From positions 186,001 through 250,000 of the forward strand of contig JAPZRU010000002.1 of the NCBI GenBank assembly GCA_027531255.1: 64,000 nucleotides of DNA. Direction: 5' to 3'. Of the stretch, positions 8,756-17,591 are shown in pieces. Source of the stretch: Steroidobacteraceae bacterium (GTDB taxonomy: Bacteria > Pseudomonadota > Gammaproteobacteria > Steroidobacterales > Steroidobacteraceae). The translations under genes and the position numbers were made by a program. Positions within the stretch are counted from its first letter, which is position 1. Every line of letters starts with the position of its first letter. The notes under the pieces were generated by a model, which searched no databases, was not told the origin of the DNA, and saw only the letters and a program-made list of their open reading frames with translations.

Positions 8756-9820
8756 TCAGCGCCGCCGGCGGAACTCCCGGACCACGATGACGGCGAGCGT
8801 CAGCAGCGTCAGCGGCAGCACCACCCAGCGCATGGCCAGCGAATAGTCGTCGAGCGCGTCGTGCTGCTGCGCGTTGAGCACCAGGTACGCGACGTAGGCG
8901 ACGTAGTAGCCGACGAACACCGCGCCCTCCCAGCGCGCGATGGTGTGCCCGGTGAAGAAGATCGGCAGGCACGCGACCGCCACGGCGGTCATCACCGGCA
9001 GGTCGAAGGTCTGCAGCGAGCCGGCCACCGGCAGGCTCGTCGGGGCTACCACGGCGGTCAGGCCGAGCACGCCGAGGATGTTGAAGGTGTTGCTGCCGAC
9101 CACGTTGCCGACCGCGATGTCGCGCTGCCCGCGGACCGCGGCCATGATCGAGGTCGCCACCTCCGGCATCGACGTGCCGGCGGCGACGATCGTCAGGCCG
9201 ATCACGAGCTCGCTCACGCCGAACGCGCGCGCCAGCTCGATCGCCGCGCCGACGAACGTGCGCGCGCCGATCACGAGCAGCACGAGGCCGCCGACGATCA
9301 GCAACAGCTGCACGGCCCAGTGCGAGTCCCAGCTCGAAGTCGCGGCCTCGACCGGCGACGCACTGCCCGCGGCCGACGCACGGCGCGACTGCACGTAGAG
9401 CATCGCGGTGTACGCCGCGAGCAGCACCAGGAACACGACGCCCTCGGTCCGGGAGATCGCCGAGTCGAGCGCCAGCACCACGAGCAGGAGCGACGCGCCG
9501 ACCATGATCGGCACTTCCTGGCGCACCACCTGGCGATCGACGACCAGCGGCACGATCAGCGCCGACACGCCGAGGATGAACAGCACGTTGAAGACGTTGC
9601 TGCCCACCACGTTGCCGAGCGCGAGGTCGACCTGGCCGCTCGTCGCCGCCTGCACGGACACGGCCATCTCGGGCGAGCTGGTGCCGAACGCGACGATCGT
9701 GAGCCCGACCACCAGAGGCGACACGCCGAGCGACAGCGCGAAGCGGGAAGCGCCGCGCACGAGGCCCTCGGCACCCACGACGAGCACGGCGAGGCCGAGG
9801 ACCAACAGCAGGAACGTCAT
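8756..9820 (-). CDS. Calcium/sodium antiporter, CaCA family (YrbG-like)
   Basis: This 354-residue inner-membrane protein has about ten hydrophobic segments arranged as two homologous halves, as in Ca2+/Na+ exchangers. The alpha-1 repeat contains VAFGTSSPE (residues 43-51) and GNVVGSNVFN (69-78). The alpha-2 repeat contains VAAGTSMPE and GNVVGSNTFN. The acidic residues in GTSSPE and GTSMPE are the expected ion-binding positions. The length matches the YrbG/YfkE group, so export of Ca2+ in exchange for Na+ or H+ is the likely role. It is transcribed away from metY, with 190 bp between the two starts. It starts at ATG 9820 and ends 124 bp upstream of the collapsed sensor-kinase remnant. Confidence 0.93.
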   Translation of the reverse strand: MTFLLLVLGLAVLVVGAEGLVRGASRFALSLGVSPLVVGLTIVAFGTSSPEMAVSVQAATSGQVDLALGNVVGSNVFNVLFILGVSALIVPLVVDRQVVRQEVPIMVGASLLLVVLALDSAISRTEGVVFLVLLAAYTAMLYVQSRRASAAGSASPVEAATSSWDSHWAVQLLLIVGGLVLLVIGARTFVGAAIELARAFGVSELVIGLTIVAAGTSMPEVATSIMAAVRGQRDIAVGNVVGSNTFNILGVLGLTAVVAPTSLPVAGSLQTFDLPVMTAVAVACLPIFFTGHTIARWEGAVFVGYYVAYVAYLVLNAQQHDALDDYSLAMRWVVLPLTLLTLAVIVVREFRRRR

Positions 9821-10010
9821 GGGATCTCCCGGGCGTAGCCCGCAGCGGCGCGACCCCGGACGCTAGCCGGAACGCGGCGGCACGGCAACGGCAGGCGCCT
9901 TCACCGCTCCCGGTTATCGCCCGATCACCGCCGGTACTGGAGCGCGGCTTGCCGGGCCCGGCGCCGTCACCCCTAATAGCGGCTCCCCGTCAGGCCATGC
10001 GGAACGACCC

Positions 10011-11282
10011 ATGCGCATCGAGACCCTCGCCGTCCACGGCGGCTATTCGCCCGACCCGACCACCAAGGCGGTCGCGGTGCCGATCTACCAGACCACCTCC
10101 TACGCGTTCGACGATACCCAGCACGGCGCGGACCTGTTCGACCTCAAGGTGGTCGGCAACATCTACACCCGCATCATGAACCCGACGACCGACGTGCTCG
10201 AGAAGCGCGTCGCGGCGCTCGAGGGCGGCATCGGCGCGCTCGCGCTCGCCTCGGGCCAGGCGGCGGTGACCTACGCGATCCAGACGATCGTCGAGGCCGG
10301 CTACAACGTCGTTGCCTCGTCCGCGCTCTACGGCGGCACCTACAACCTGTTCGCGCACACGCTGCCGCAGTTCGGCATCACCGTGAAGTTCGCGGACTAC
10401 CGGGACCCCGAGAGCTTCGCCCGCCAGATCGACGACAGGACGCGCGCGGTGTTCTGCGAGAGCGTCGGCAACCCGCTCGGCAACGTCACGGACTTCGCGG
10501 CGGTCGCCGAGGTCGCGCACCGCGCCGGCGTGCCGCTGATCGTCGACAACACGGTACCCTCGCCGTACCTGTGCCGGCCGTTCGAGCACGGCGCGGACGT
10601 CGTCGTTCACTCGCTGACCAAGTACCTCGGCGGCCACGGCACGACGATCGGCGGCGTGCTGGTGGATTCGGGGCAGTTCCCGTGGGCGGCGCACAAGGAG
10701 AAGTTCCCGCGCCTCAACACGCCGGACGTCTCGTACCACGGCGTGGTCTACACCGAGGCCTTCGGCCCGGCGGCCTACATCGGCCGCGCGCGCGTCGTGC
10801 CGCTCAGGAACATGGGCGCGGCGATCTCGCCGTTCAACAGCTTCCTGGTGCTGCAGGGCATCGAGACGCTGCCGCTCAGGATGGACCGCATCTGCGACAA
10901 CGCGCTCGCGGTCGCGAAGTTCCTGAAGGCTCACCCGAAGGTGAGGTGGGTGAAGTACGCCGGGCTGCCGGATGACCCGGCGCACGCGCTCGCTCGGAAG
11001 TACATGGGCGGCCGCGCCAGCGGCATCCTGACCTTCGGCGTCGCGGGCGGCCGCGCCGGCGGCGCGAAGTTCCAGGATGCGCTGCAGCTGTTCACGCGGC
11101 TCGTGAACATCGGCGACGCGAAGAGCCTCGCGTGCCACCCGGCGAGCACGACTCACCGGCAGCTGTCGCCCGCCGAACTCGAGAAGGCCGGCGTGTCGGA
11201 GGACATGGTGCGCCTGTCGATCGGCATCGAGCACGTCGAGGACCTGGTGGCGGACCTCGAGCAGGCGCTGGCGGCGGTCTAG
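10011..11282 (+). CDS. metY: O-acetylhomoserine sulfhydrylase / aminocarboxypropyltransferase (PLP-dependent)
   Basis: MetY converts O-acetylhomoserine plus sulfide into homocysteine in methionine biosynthesis. The 423-residue protein is a Cys/Met-metabolism PLP enzyme. PLP lysine is Lys204 in HSLTKYLGGHG, and the family features ETLAVHGGYSPD, VPIYQTTSYAF, YTRIMNPTTDVLE and ALASGQAAVTYA lie in order. The inserted segment after the lysine and the length favour MetY over the shorter MetB/MetZ. The 190-bp leader on the plus strand was read for a SAM-type riboswitch and none was recognised. The stop overlaps the stop of the convergent minus-strand pseudogene by two bases. No other methionine gene is in the window. 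Confidence 0.93.
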   Translation: MRIETLAVHGGYSPDPTTKAVAVPIYQTTSYAFDDTQHGADLFDLKVVGNIYTRIMNPTTDVLEKRVAALEGGIGALALASGQAAVTYAIQTIVEAGYNVVASSALYGGTYNLFAHTLPQFGITVKFADYRDPESFARQIDDRTRAVFCESVGNPLGNVTDFAAVAEVAHRAGVPLIVDNTVPSPYLCRPFEHGADVVVHSLTKYLGGHGTTIGGVLVDSGQFPWAAHKEKFPRLNTPDVSYHGVVYTEAFGPAAYIGRARVVPLRNMGAAISPFNSFLVLQGIETLPLRMDRICDNALAVAKFLKAHPKVRWVKYAGLPDDPAHALARKYMGGRASGILTFGVAGGRAGGAKFQDALQLFTRLVNIGDAKSLACHPASTTHRQLSPAELEKAGVSEDMVRLSIGIEHVEDLVADLEQALAAV

Positions 11283-12006
11283 CGCGCCAGGACCCACTCG
11301 ATCTCCGAGGCCTGCGCCCACCCGTAGCGGGTGCGCGCGAGTTCGCCGGGCTGGCGCGCGAGTGCGACCTGCTGCTCGGCGGAGAGTTGCGCGTCCACCC
11401 TCTCGCGCGTGAGCGGCAGGCCGCCGTCGCGTCCGGGCGCGACATCGCGAGCGCGGTGCCGAGCAGCGCGCCGCCTCCGTTCTCGCCGCCCACGATCAGG
11501 ATGCGGCCGTCCGTGAGGCGCGTCGCGGTGTGGCCGCGGCTCGTGAACTGCATCGGCACCTCGCGGTAGCGGTCGCGATAGTCCACCGGCAGCCGCAGCG
11601 CGCGCGTGACGGTGCCGCCGCCCTGCGCGTTCTCGACCACCAGCCGCACCTCGCGCGCGCCGTCGCGCGCCTCGGTCTGCACGGTCAGGCCCCTCTGCAC
11701 CGCGCCGACGTTCGGCTCGATCCGGCCGGTGCCGCCCGCGAAGCGCACGGTCAGCGCCGCGCGCTCGCCGATGAAGCAGGCCGCCTTGTCGGCCGTGAAC
11801 TCCTGGATCGTCGGCACCGTCGGGCCCTGGCCCGGCGGGTTCTGGATGGGCGCGGTCGGCGGCATACCGCCGCCGCCGCTGCAGGCGGCCAGGGACAACA
11901 GGGCGAACAGGGCTAGCCACGCGGCCGCGAATGCGCGGGCGGCCGTGCTGGGTCGACGGACGGGGCGCGTCTCGCGCGGGGGTTGCTGGCCGTGGGGGGT
12001 CTTCAT
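11279..12006 (-). pseudogene. Kelch-like lipoprotein gene, truncated and joined out of frame to another coding tail
   Basis: The first about 185 codons encode a lipoprotein: a signal with lipobox LSLAAC (Cys42), a Pro-rich linker, an Ig-like stretch, and the first repeat of a Kelch-type beta propeller (SRGHTATRLTDGRILIVGGE). A propeller would need several more repeats, but the frame then degenerates. In the next frame a different coding-quality tail runs to a stop at 11279 (DAQLSAEQQVALARQPGEL, then RYGWAQASEIEWVLAR). Coding quality passes from one frame to the other near 11450, so a deletion or frameshift fused two pieces. The source of the tail is not recognised. Its end converges on metY. 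Confidence 0.55.
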
Positions 12007-12062
12007 GACGGGTCCTGCGTATCGAGACCGCCATGATCCGGATCAGCCGGTGGCGCCGAATC

Positions 12063-12146
12063 GCTCCCGGAGAGCCACGCCGGCGGCCAGTCCCGCGCTG
12101 GCCCGCACCGGCGTCATGGCTCCCGGAGAGCCATCGCGGCGGTCAG
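12063..12146. repeat. Imperfect direct repeat, about 28 bp twice, 56 bp apart
   Basis: Copies at 12063-12090 and 12119-12146 both begin GCTCCCGGAGAGCCA and end with closely related GC-rich sequence. Start-to-start distance is 56 bp. On the minus strand the copies read as related short peptides (LTAAMALRE and LAAGVALRE), so this may be an internal duplication inside a decayed gene end. Confidence 0.4.
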
Positions 12147-12348
12147 AACCCGGCGTGCTGCCGGTAGGGATCCGCCGCCTGCCGGCGCGGCACGCGGAAC
12201 TCGGTCGCGGCCACGGTGGACGTGGCCGGCAGGCCGGCAATCGCAACGGACAAGGAAGGGCCCCGGGCCGGCTCCGCTCGTTTGCACGGAGAACCGATTC
12301 GCCCTCTTGATTCGCCGGGCAGAGGACGGGGGCGCAGCCCCGTTTCCG

Positions 12349-12354
12349 TACAAT
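12349..12354 (+). promoter_or_regulatory. -10 element TACAAT of the VanZ-like gene
   Basis: TACAAT ends six bases before the ATG at 12361, placing the expected transcription start on the start codon itself, so the mRNA would be leaderless. No good -35 hexamer is seen at the usual distance. Confidence 0.4.
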
Positions 12355-12360
12355 GCGCCG

Positions 12361-13524
12361 ATGGCGGACGGCGCGAACACCCACACGGCCCGATGGCTGC
12401 TGGCGATCCTGGTGCTGCTCGTGCTGTACGGGTCGCTGTACCCGTTCACCCTGCGGCCGGTCGAGTACGAAGACCTGTTCGACCTCGTGCGGCGGCTGAC
12501 CTGGGGTCGCACGACCCGCGGCGACATCTTCGCGAACGTGCTGCTCTACCTGCCGCTCGGCGCGGCGCTGGCCTGGGCGCTGCCGCAGCGGCTGGGTGCG
12601 ACGTCGCGGCTCGCGCTCGCGACGCTGCTCGGGGCCGCGCTGTCGCTGTCGGTGGAGGTCGCGCAGTACTTCATGGCCTGGCGCGTCGCGACGCTCTCGG
12701 ACGTCGCCACCAACACGCTGGGCACGTTCCTCGGCTGCGCCGGCGGCCTCGCGATCGCCGCGGCCGCGCGCCGACTGAGCGCGTCGGACGCGTTCCGCCT
12801 CACGCGCGAACCGGCCAGCGCGGCGATCGTCGTGCTGTGGCTGGCCTCGTTCCTGCCGCCCTGGCTGCCGCCGCTCGACACCACGCGGTGGGCCGAGTCG
12901 TGGGACGCTCTCCTGGCCGGGGCCGCGCCGCCCGGGCACGCGATCGCGGTGTCCGCACTCGGCTGGCTCGTCGTCGGTCTGGCGCTGCGCGCCCTCACGC
13001 GGCCCCGCTACGTCTACGCCGCGCTCGCCGGCCTGATCGCGCTCGTGCTCGCGGTGCGCTTCACGGTGCTCTCGCGCTTCGCCGGCCTCGACGACGCGCT
13101 CGGCGCCGCCGCGGCGCTCGTGCTCTGGCCGCTGCTGGCGCGGCTCGACGACCGCCGCCTCCCGAGCCTGCTGTTCCTCGCGCTGCTCGCCGTCGTGGGC
13201 TGGCGCGCACTCGAGCCTTTCCAGTTCACGCTGCACGCGCAGGCCATGAATCTCGTGCCGTTCGCCGACCTCATCAGCCGCGGCAGCACCGGCCTCAACC
13301 TCCCCCGCTTCTTCGAGAAAGCCTTCGCCTACGGTGCGCTGGTCTGGCTGCTGGTGCGGCGGGATTCCGGCGCCCTGCCGGCGGGGCTGATGGTCGGCGC
13401 GATCCTGCTGGCGCTCGAAGCCCTGCAGATGTGGACGCCGCGCGACGGGCACGTACCGAGCGTCACGGACCCGGTCATCGCGCTGGCCGCCGCCCTGATG
13501 CTGGCCACCTTCGGCCGCCGCTGA
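12361..13524 (+). CDS. VanZ-like family integral membrane protein
   Basis: This 387-residue inner-membrane protein has about ten hydrophobic segments. The N-terminal half matches the VanZ-like fold: an early helix with YGSLYPFTLRP, then DIFANVLLYLPLGAALA, an acidic SVEVAQYFMAWR motif in the next helix and SDVATNTLGTFLGC. The second half partly repeats the pattern (MNLVPFADLI, LEALQMW, VTDPVIALAAALM), so the protein may be a VanZ duplication. VanZ proteins are linked to glycopeptide resistance in Gram-positives; the role in proteobacteria is unknown. ATG 12361 is chosen because the upstream in-frame codons lie within the promoter region. The cyclopropane synthase gene follows 101 bp downstream. 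Confidence 0.8.
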   Translation: MADGANTHTARWLLAILVLLVLYGSLYPFTLRPVEYEDLFDLVRRLTWGRTTRGDIFANVLLYLPLGAALAWALPQRLGATSRLALATLLGAALSLSVEVAQYFMAWRVATLSDVATNTLGTFLGCAGGLAIAAAARRLSASDAFRLTREPASAAIVVLWLASFLPPWLPPLDTTRWAESWDALLAGAAPPGHAIAVSALGWLVVGLALRALTRPRYVYAALAGLIALVLAVRFTVLSRFAGLDDALGAAAALVLWPLLARLDDRRLPSLLFLALLAVVGWRALEPFQFTLHAQAMNLVPFADLISRGSTGLNLPRFFEKAFAYGALVWLLVRRDSGALPAGLMVGAILLALEALQMWTPRDGHVPSVTDPVIALAAALMLATFGRR

Positions 13525-13625
13525 CGTCCGGCACCGGCGCCGAAACCGGAAATCTGTCCAGTGCGAAAGGGCTGGAGCGGCCCGCCGACGCTGGTAGGCT
13601 CGCGCGATCAGCTTCCGAGACCGCC

Positions 13626-14735
13626 ATGACGACCACCGCCGCCGAGACCCCGGTAGAGCACAGCAACTGGCAGCTGCAGCTGCTGGAGAAGGACCTCGTG
13701 CCGGACTTCCTGATCCGCATGGGCATCCGCCGGCTGCTCCGCGAGCGGCTGCGCGAGGAGGACAAGGGCGATCCGGAGGCGCAGGAGGCGCACCTCGCGC
13801 GGTTCGTCGAGCAGCTGCGCACCAGCCCGGTCGCGATCCACACGCAGGCCGCCAACGAGCAGCACTACGAGGTGCCGTCCGAGTTCTTCCATCTCGTGCT
13901 CGGCAGGCACCTGAAGTATTCCTCGTGCTACTACCGGCTCGACGGCCGGGGCGACCGCGCGACGCAGGGCGGCGACACGCTCGACGAGGCCGAGGCGGCG
14001 ATGCTCGACCTGACGTGCCGCCGCGCGCGCCTGCAGGACGGCGAGCGCATCCTCGAGCTCGGCTGCGGCTGGGGCTCGCTGACGCTCTACATGGCGGCGC
14101 GCTACCCGAACGCGCGGATCACCGGCGTCTCGAACTCGCGCACGCAGCGCGAGTGGATCCTGGCGCGCGCGCAGGAGCGCGGGCTCGCGAACGTCGAGAT
14201 CGTGACCTGCGACGCGAACGTGCTGCAGTTCCCGGCCGGCACGCAGTTCGACCGCGTCGTGTCGGTCGAGATGTTCGAGCACATGCGCAACTACCGGACT
14301 CTGCTCGCGCGCATCGCCTCGTGGCTGAAGCCCGCCGGCACGCTGTTCGTGCACATCTTCACGCACCGCGAGTACGCGTACCCGTTCGAGGTGCGCGACG
14401 CCTCCGACTGGATGGCGCGCTGGTTCTTCACCGGCGGCATCATGCCGAGCGACGGCCTGCTGATGCGCTTCCAGGACGACCTCAAGCTGGCCGAGCACTG
14501 GCAGGTGGACGGGCGTCACTACCAGCGCACCGCCGAGGACTGGCTCGCGAACATGGATCGCAACCGCGACCGCATCCGCCCGCTGCTCGCGGCCACCTAC
14601 GGCGCCGAGAACGTCACGAAGTGGTGGGTGTACTGGCGCGTGTTCTTCATGGCGTGCGCGGAACTGTGGGGCTTCCGTGGCGGTCGCGAATGGCTCGTTT
14701 CGCACTACCTGTTCGAGAAGCCGCGGAACGCGTGA
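13626..14735 (+). CDS. Cyclopropane-fatty-acyl-phospholipid synthase family SAM methyltransferase
   Basis: This 369-residue cytoplasmic enzyme belongs to the class I SAM methyltransferases that modify unsaturated acyl chains of phospholipids. Motif I is ILELGCGWGSLTLYMA (residues 142-157), preceded by the family segment NEQHYEVPSEFFHLVLG and KYSSCYYRL, and followed by TGVSNSRTQ and VVSVEMFEHMRNY. Asn82-Glu83-Gln84-His85-Tyr86 and the Glu of VEMFEH are equivalent to conserved CFAS positions. It lacks the long N-terminal domain of E. coli Cfa and is closer to the shorter CFAS-like group, so the product could be another alkyl modification. ATG 13626 is the first start after the upstream gene. 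Confidence 0.85.
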   Translation: MTTTAAETPVEHSNWQLQLLEKDLVPDFLIRMGIRRLLRERLREEDKGDPEAQEAHLARFVEQLRTSPVAIHTQAANEQHYEVPSEFFHLVLGRHLKYSSCYYRLDGRGDRATQGGDTLDEAEAAMLDLTCRRARLQDGERILELGCGWGSLTLYMAARYPNARITGVSNSRTQREWILARAQERGLANVEIVTCDANVLQFPAGTQFDRVVSVEMFEHMRNYRTLLARIASWLKPAGTLFVHIFTHREYAYPFEVRDASDWMARWFFTGGIMPSDGLLMRFQDDLKLAEHWQVDGRHYQRTAEDWLANMDRNRDRIRPLLAATYGAENVTKWWVYWRVFFMACAELWGFRGGREWLVSHYLFEKPRNA

Positions 14736-14767
14736 CGACGCACGCGCACGGAGGCATCATCGGTGCC

Positions 14768-16330
14768 ATGCGCGCGTCCATGATCCTGCTGGCGGCACTG
14801 CTCGCATCGGCGTACCCCGGGGCCGTCGTTGCGGGGCAGGCCGCGGCCGCATCACCGGCCGACGCGGCGGTGGAGGCGCCGGCGTCCGCTACCGCGGGCG
14901 TCACGGCGGGCGCAGACGCGGTGCGCCGCGAGCGCGATTCCGCGTACCTTGCGTTCCGCCGGGAGTTCGGGGCCAAGCGGTACGTGGAAGCGCTGCCGCT
15001 GGCCGTGCGCGTGGTCGCGCTCACGGAGCAGGCCGGCGCGAACGCGGAGCTCCCGAGCGCGCTCAACAACCTCGCCGCCACGCACTTCCAGCTCGGCGAC
15101 TACGCCGCCGCCGAGAAGACCTACGTCGAGGCGCTGCGGCTCGTCGAGGAGTCGCAGGGCGCTACCTCGCGCCGCCTCGTCGCGCCGCTGCGCGGTCTCG
15201 CGAACACCTACGTCGCAGGCGGCCGCAAGGAGGCCGCGATCCCGCTGTTCGAGCGCGCGGTGGCGATCGTCCGGCGCTCGGACGGCCTGTTCGATCCCGG
15301 CCAGGTGGCGTTGCTCGAACCGCTGACCGAGGCCTACGTCTCGCAGGGCCGCTGGCTCGACGCCGAGCAGGCGCACCAGTACCAGTTCAGGCTCGCAGAG
15401 CGGCAACACGGCAACACCACGCGGCTGATCCCGGCGCTGACGCGCCTCGCGAAGTGGTACGAGGAGACCGGCCGCTACACGCAGGCACGCCGCACCTGGG
15501 CGCGGCAGTACGGCATCGCGAGCGACCGCAAGGCCGGCGATCTCGCCGGCGCGGTGAACGCACTGCGCGGGATGGCGCGCACCTACAAGCTCGAGTACCA
15601 GTACGGTCCCGAGATCATCGAGGACGACGCGAACCGCGCCGGCGATCTGTCGTTCCGCATGGACGTCACCGAGCGCGACCCGTTCGGTCGGCGCGTGCAG
15701 TCGATGTCCTCCGGCGACTTCCGCCTCGACCCGCAGGGCCGCGAGTTCCTCGAAGCCGCGCTCGCGATGTTCGAGAAGCACGACACGCCCGCGCCGCTCG
15801 CGACCGCCACGCTGCTGGTCGAGCTCGGCGACTGGACCCTGCTGTCCGACCGCGCCGCGCGTGCGCAGCCGTTCTACGAACGCGCCTGGCCGCTGCTGCC
15901 GCGCGACGAGAACACCGCCGAGAAGCTGCGCAACCCGCTGCTCTACCCGGGCCAGCTGCTGTACCGTGCGCCGAACTCCGCGCGGCGCCATGCCTCGCTG
16001 CCCCCGGACATGGTGATCGAGCGCGCGGCGGTCGCCGAGTTCACGGTCACCTCCGAAGGCCGCGTGCGCGACGCACGGATCGTCGAGGGCACCGCGAGCG
16101 AGGCCCAGCGCAACGCGTTCCTGAGCGCGCTGTCGCGCGCCGTGTACCGGCCGCGCTTCGTCGACGGCAAGCCGGTGGAGACGCAGAACGTGCGACTCCG
16201 CCAGACCTTCCGGGTCCTGAAGACGGACGAGGCGGCGCAGGAAACCCCGGAGGAGACCGATTCCGCCGCGACTGGCGCGGCCGCACCGTCGTCGCCGGCC
16301 GAGGAACCGGCGTCCCGCGCGCCGGGCTGA
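14768..16330 (+). CDS. Secreted TPR protein with C-terminal TonB-like domain
   Basis: This 520-residue protein begins with a cleavable-type signal peptide (MRASMILLAALLASAYPGAVVAG). Residues 55-260 contain TPR repeats, for example LPSALNNLAATHFQLGDYA and LVAPLRGLANTYVAGGRKE, suggesting a protein-binding scaffold in the periplasm. Residues 415-490 look like an energy-transducer (TonB C-terminal) domain: AAVAEFTVTSEGRVRDARIVEG followed by FLSALSRAVYRPRFVDGKPV. No N-terminal anchor or TonB box partner is visible, so the domain probably has an assembly rather than an energy role. The start is ATG 14768; a GTG at 14732 overlaps the preceding stop but would bury the signal peptide. Confidence 0.75.
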   Translation: MRASMILLAALLASAYPGAVVAGQAAAASPADAAVEAPASATAGVTAGADAVRRERDSAYLAFRREFGAKRYVEALPLAVRVVALTEQAGANAELPSALNNLAATHFQLGDYAAAEKTYVEALRLVEESQGATSRRLVAPLRGLANTYVAGGRKEAAIPLFERAVAIVRRSDGLFDPGQVALLEPLTEAYVSQGRWLDAEQAHQYQFRLAERQHGNTTRLIPALTRLAKWYEETGRYTQARRTWARQYGIASDRKAGDLAGAVNALRGMARTYKLEYQYGPEIIEDDANRAGDLSFRMDVTERDPFGRRVQSMSSGDFRLDPQGREFLEAALAMFEKHDTPAPLATATLLVELGDWTLLSDRAARAQPFYERAWPLLPRDENTAEKLRNPLLYPGQLLYRAPNSARRHASLPPDMVIERAAVAEFTVTSEGRVRDARIVEGTASEAQRNAFLSALSRAVYRPRFVDGKPVETQNVRLRQTFRVLKTDEAAQETPEETDSAATGAAAPSSPAEEPASRAPG

Positions 16331-16336
16331 CGCGGC

Positions 16337-16576
16337 GTGAGCGCCGGACCCGTCGACGTGCCCCCGGGGCGCTACCGTCACTACAAGGGCCGCGACTACG
16401 AGGTGTTGGGAGTCGCGCGGCACTCGGAAACCGGCGAGTCGCTGGTCGTCTACAGGCCGCTGTACGGCGAGCGCGGCCTCTGGGTCAGGCCGGCGGCGAT
16501 GTTCGTCGAGAGCGTCGTCGTCGACGGTGGATCCTCGCCTCGGTTCCGGTACGTCGGGCCGCCGGGCGCCGACTGA
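16337..16576 (+). CDS. DUF1653 domain protein
   Basis: This 79-residue protein is a close match to the DUF1653 family of small proteins, with PPGRYRHYKGRDYEVLGVA, then HSETGESLVVYRPLYGERG and LWVRPAAMFVESV in the expected order. The function of the family is unknown. It starts with GTG at 16337, six bases after the TPR/TonB gene stop, and is probably co-transcribed with it. No signal or membrane segment is present, so a cytoplasmic location is likely. Confidence 0.88.
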   Translation: MSAGPVDVPPGRYRHYKGRDYEVLGVARHSETGESLVVYRPLYGERGLWVRPAAMFVESVVVDGGSSPRFRYVGPPGAD

Positions 16577-16583
16577 GACCACG

Positions 16584-16803
16584 GTGCCCGGCCCACCCCG
16601 CGACGTCGCGCTGGTCGTCAGTCGTCGCGCGCGCCGGGGCGTCGACGAGTTCGAGCGCGCCCGCGCGAACCTGGCCGCGGCGGGCCACGTGGTCGAGGCC
16701 GACCTCGGGCGAGTCGAAGCCGCGTGGTTCGCGAACTCCGCCGCGATCGGCCGGCCCGCGGGACCGGATCGCGTGGAACTCGTGCGCTTCCGCGCGTCGT
16801 GGC
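16584..16803 (+). pseudogene. Collapsed diacylglycerol-kinase-like lipid kinase remnant
   Basis: After GTG 16584 the frame reads as three non-adjacent pieces of a DAGK-type lipid kinase. Piece one is the N-terminal strand and helix (DVALVVSRRARRGVDEFER). Piece two, directly attached, resembles the mid-protein segment DLGRVNGR-x-F-x-NVASIG of the family (DLGRVEAAWFANSAAIG). Piece three resembles the C-terminal strand (RVELVRFRAS). The GGDGT active-site loop and about two thirds of the fold are missing, and the frame then runs without its own stop into the antisense of the GNAT gene. Identification is by eye from partial motifs. Confidence 0.4.
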
Positions 16804-17307
16804 CTAGAGCGGGCCGGCCGGCTCCGTGCGCACGGCGTACACGCGAAAGCCCGCCCGCTCGTAGGTGCGGATCGCCGCGGGATGGTCCCAGGTGTCCGTG
16901 TGCAGCCAGATGCGGCTCGGGCCTGCCCGCCACTCCTCGACGAGCGCCCGAGCCAGCAGCCAGGGGCCGAGGCCGCGCCCCTGGGCCTGCGGCACGAGCC
17001 CGAAGTTCATGAGCTGGACAGCCGAGAAGCCGCTGCGATCGAACTCGCAGAAGCCGAGCGCGGCGCCGGTGCCGTCGCGCAGCACGTAGAGGCGGCAGTG
17101 CTCGTGGCCGAGCAGCCGATCGAGTTCCGCGGCCGACATCCGGAGCCGCTGGTCCCAGCGCAGGGGCCCGCCGACGCGCCGGTAGAGCTCGAGATAGTCG
17201 AGTCGCGACAGGCGCTCGCATGCGAGCGTTTCAGGACCCTCGCGCACGGGGACGGCCGGCGGCGGCCCGTCGGCCTCCATGTACGTCACCTGGAGTTCCT
17301 GATCCAT
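16804..17307 (-). CDS. GNAT family N-acetyltransferase
   Basis: This 167-residue cytoplasmic protein should transfer an acetyl group from acetyl-CoA to an unidentified amine. The GNAT core lies at residues 65-160: a central strand CRLYVLRDGTGAALGFCEFD, the strand FSAVQLMNFGLVPQAQGRG with the acetyl-CoA-binding Q/R-x-x-G-x-G motif (QGRGLG), and a C-terminal part with TDTWDHPAAIRTYERAGF, where the Tyr-Glu-Arg-Ala-Gly-Phe signature is characteristic. The start is ATG 17307. It converges with the collapsed lipid-kinase remnant and is monocistronic as far as can be seen. Confidence 0.88.
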   Translation of the reverse strand: MDQELQVTYMEADGPPPAVPVREGPETLACERLSRLDYLELYRRVGGPLRWDQRLRMSAAELDRLLGHEHCRLYVLRDGTGAALGFCEFDRSGFSAVQLMNFGLVPQAQGRGLGPWLLARALVEEWRAGPSRIWLHTDTWDHPAAIRTYERAGFRVYAVRTEPAGPL

Positions 17308-17591
17308 GGGCTGGACGCCGGTCAGCCGGACCGGGGGCCGCCCCGGCGCCCGTCATCCCGGAGCTCGTCGTCGAAGCGCGATCGACCCACCCGATCGAAA
17401 CCGGCGCCAAGTTCGGTTGGCATCGATGAGACGCGCGCGCATCCTGCGGTGACGTTCGGCCCGGGAGCCGCTTCGATGCACACGTTCGGAGCTCGACCCC
17501 TCGCCTGGCGTGCGCGCCTCACGCTCGGCGCATAGATCAACGTCGCCGGCCGCGCAGGCCGAGTGCGATGCCGCGCCCCCGCACCGCGATC

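Larger units (their letters stand above)
12007..12360. other. 354-bp intergenic stretch with coding scraps
   Basis: No intact gene is visible. On the minus strand a coding-quality C-terminal scrap ends at the stop 12143-12145 (VAATEFRVPRRQAADPYRQ, then HAGF) and can be followed back to about 12260 without a start. A second short scrap ends at 12043 (ALRERFGATG). Both look like the ends of lost genes. An imperfect direct repeat and the -10 element of the VanZ gene are listed separately. Confidence 0.35.

Noticed and set aside
9821-10010. Possible SAM-type riboswitch upstream of metY
   Set aside because: I could not match the conserved cores or stems of the SAM-I, SAM-II or SAH classes; a covariance search would be needed to revive the idea.
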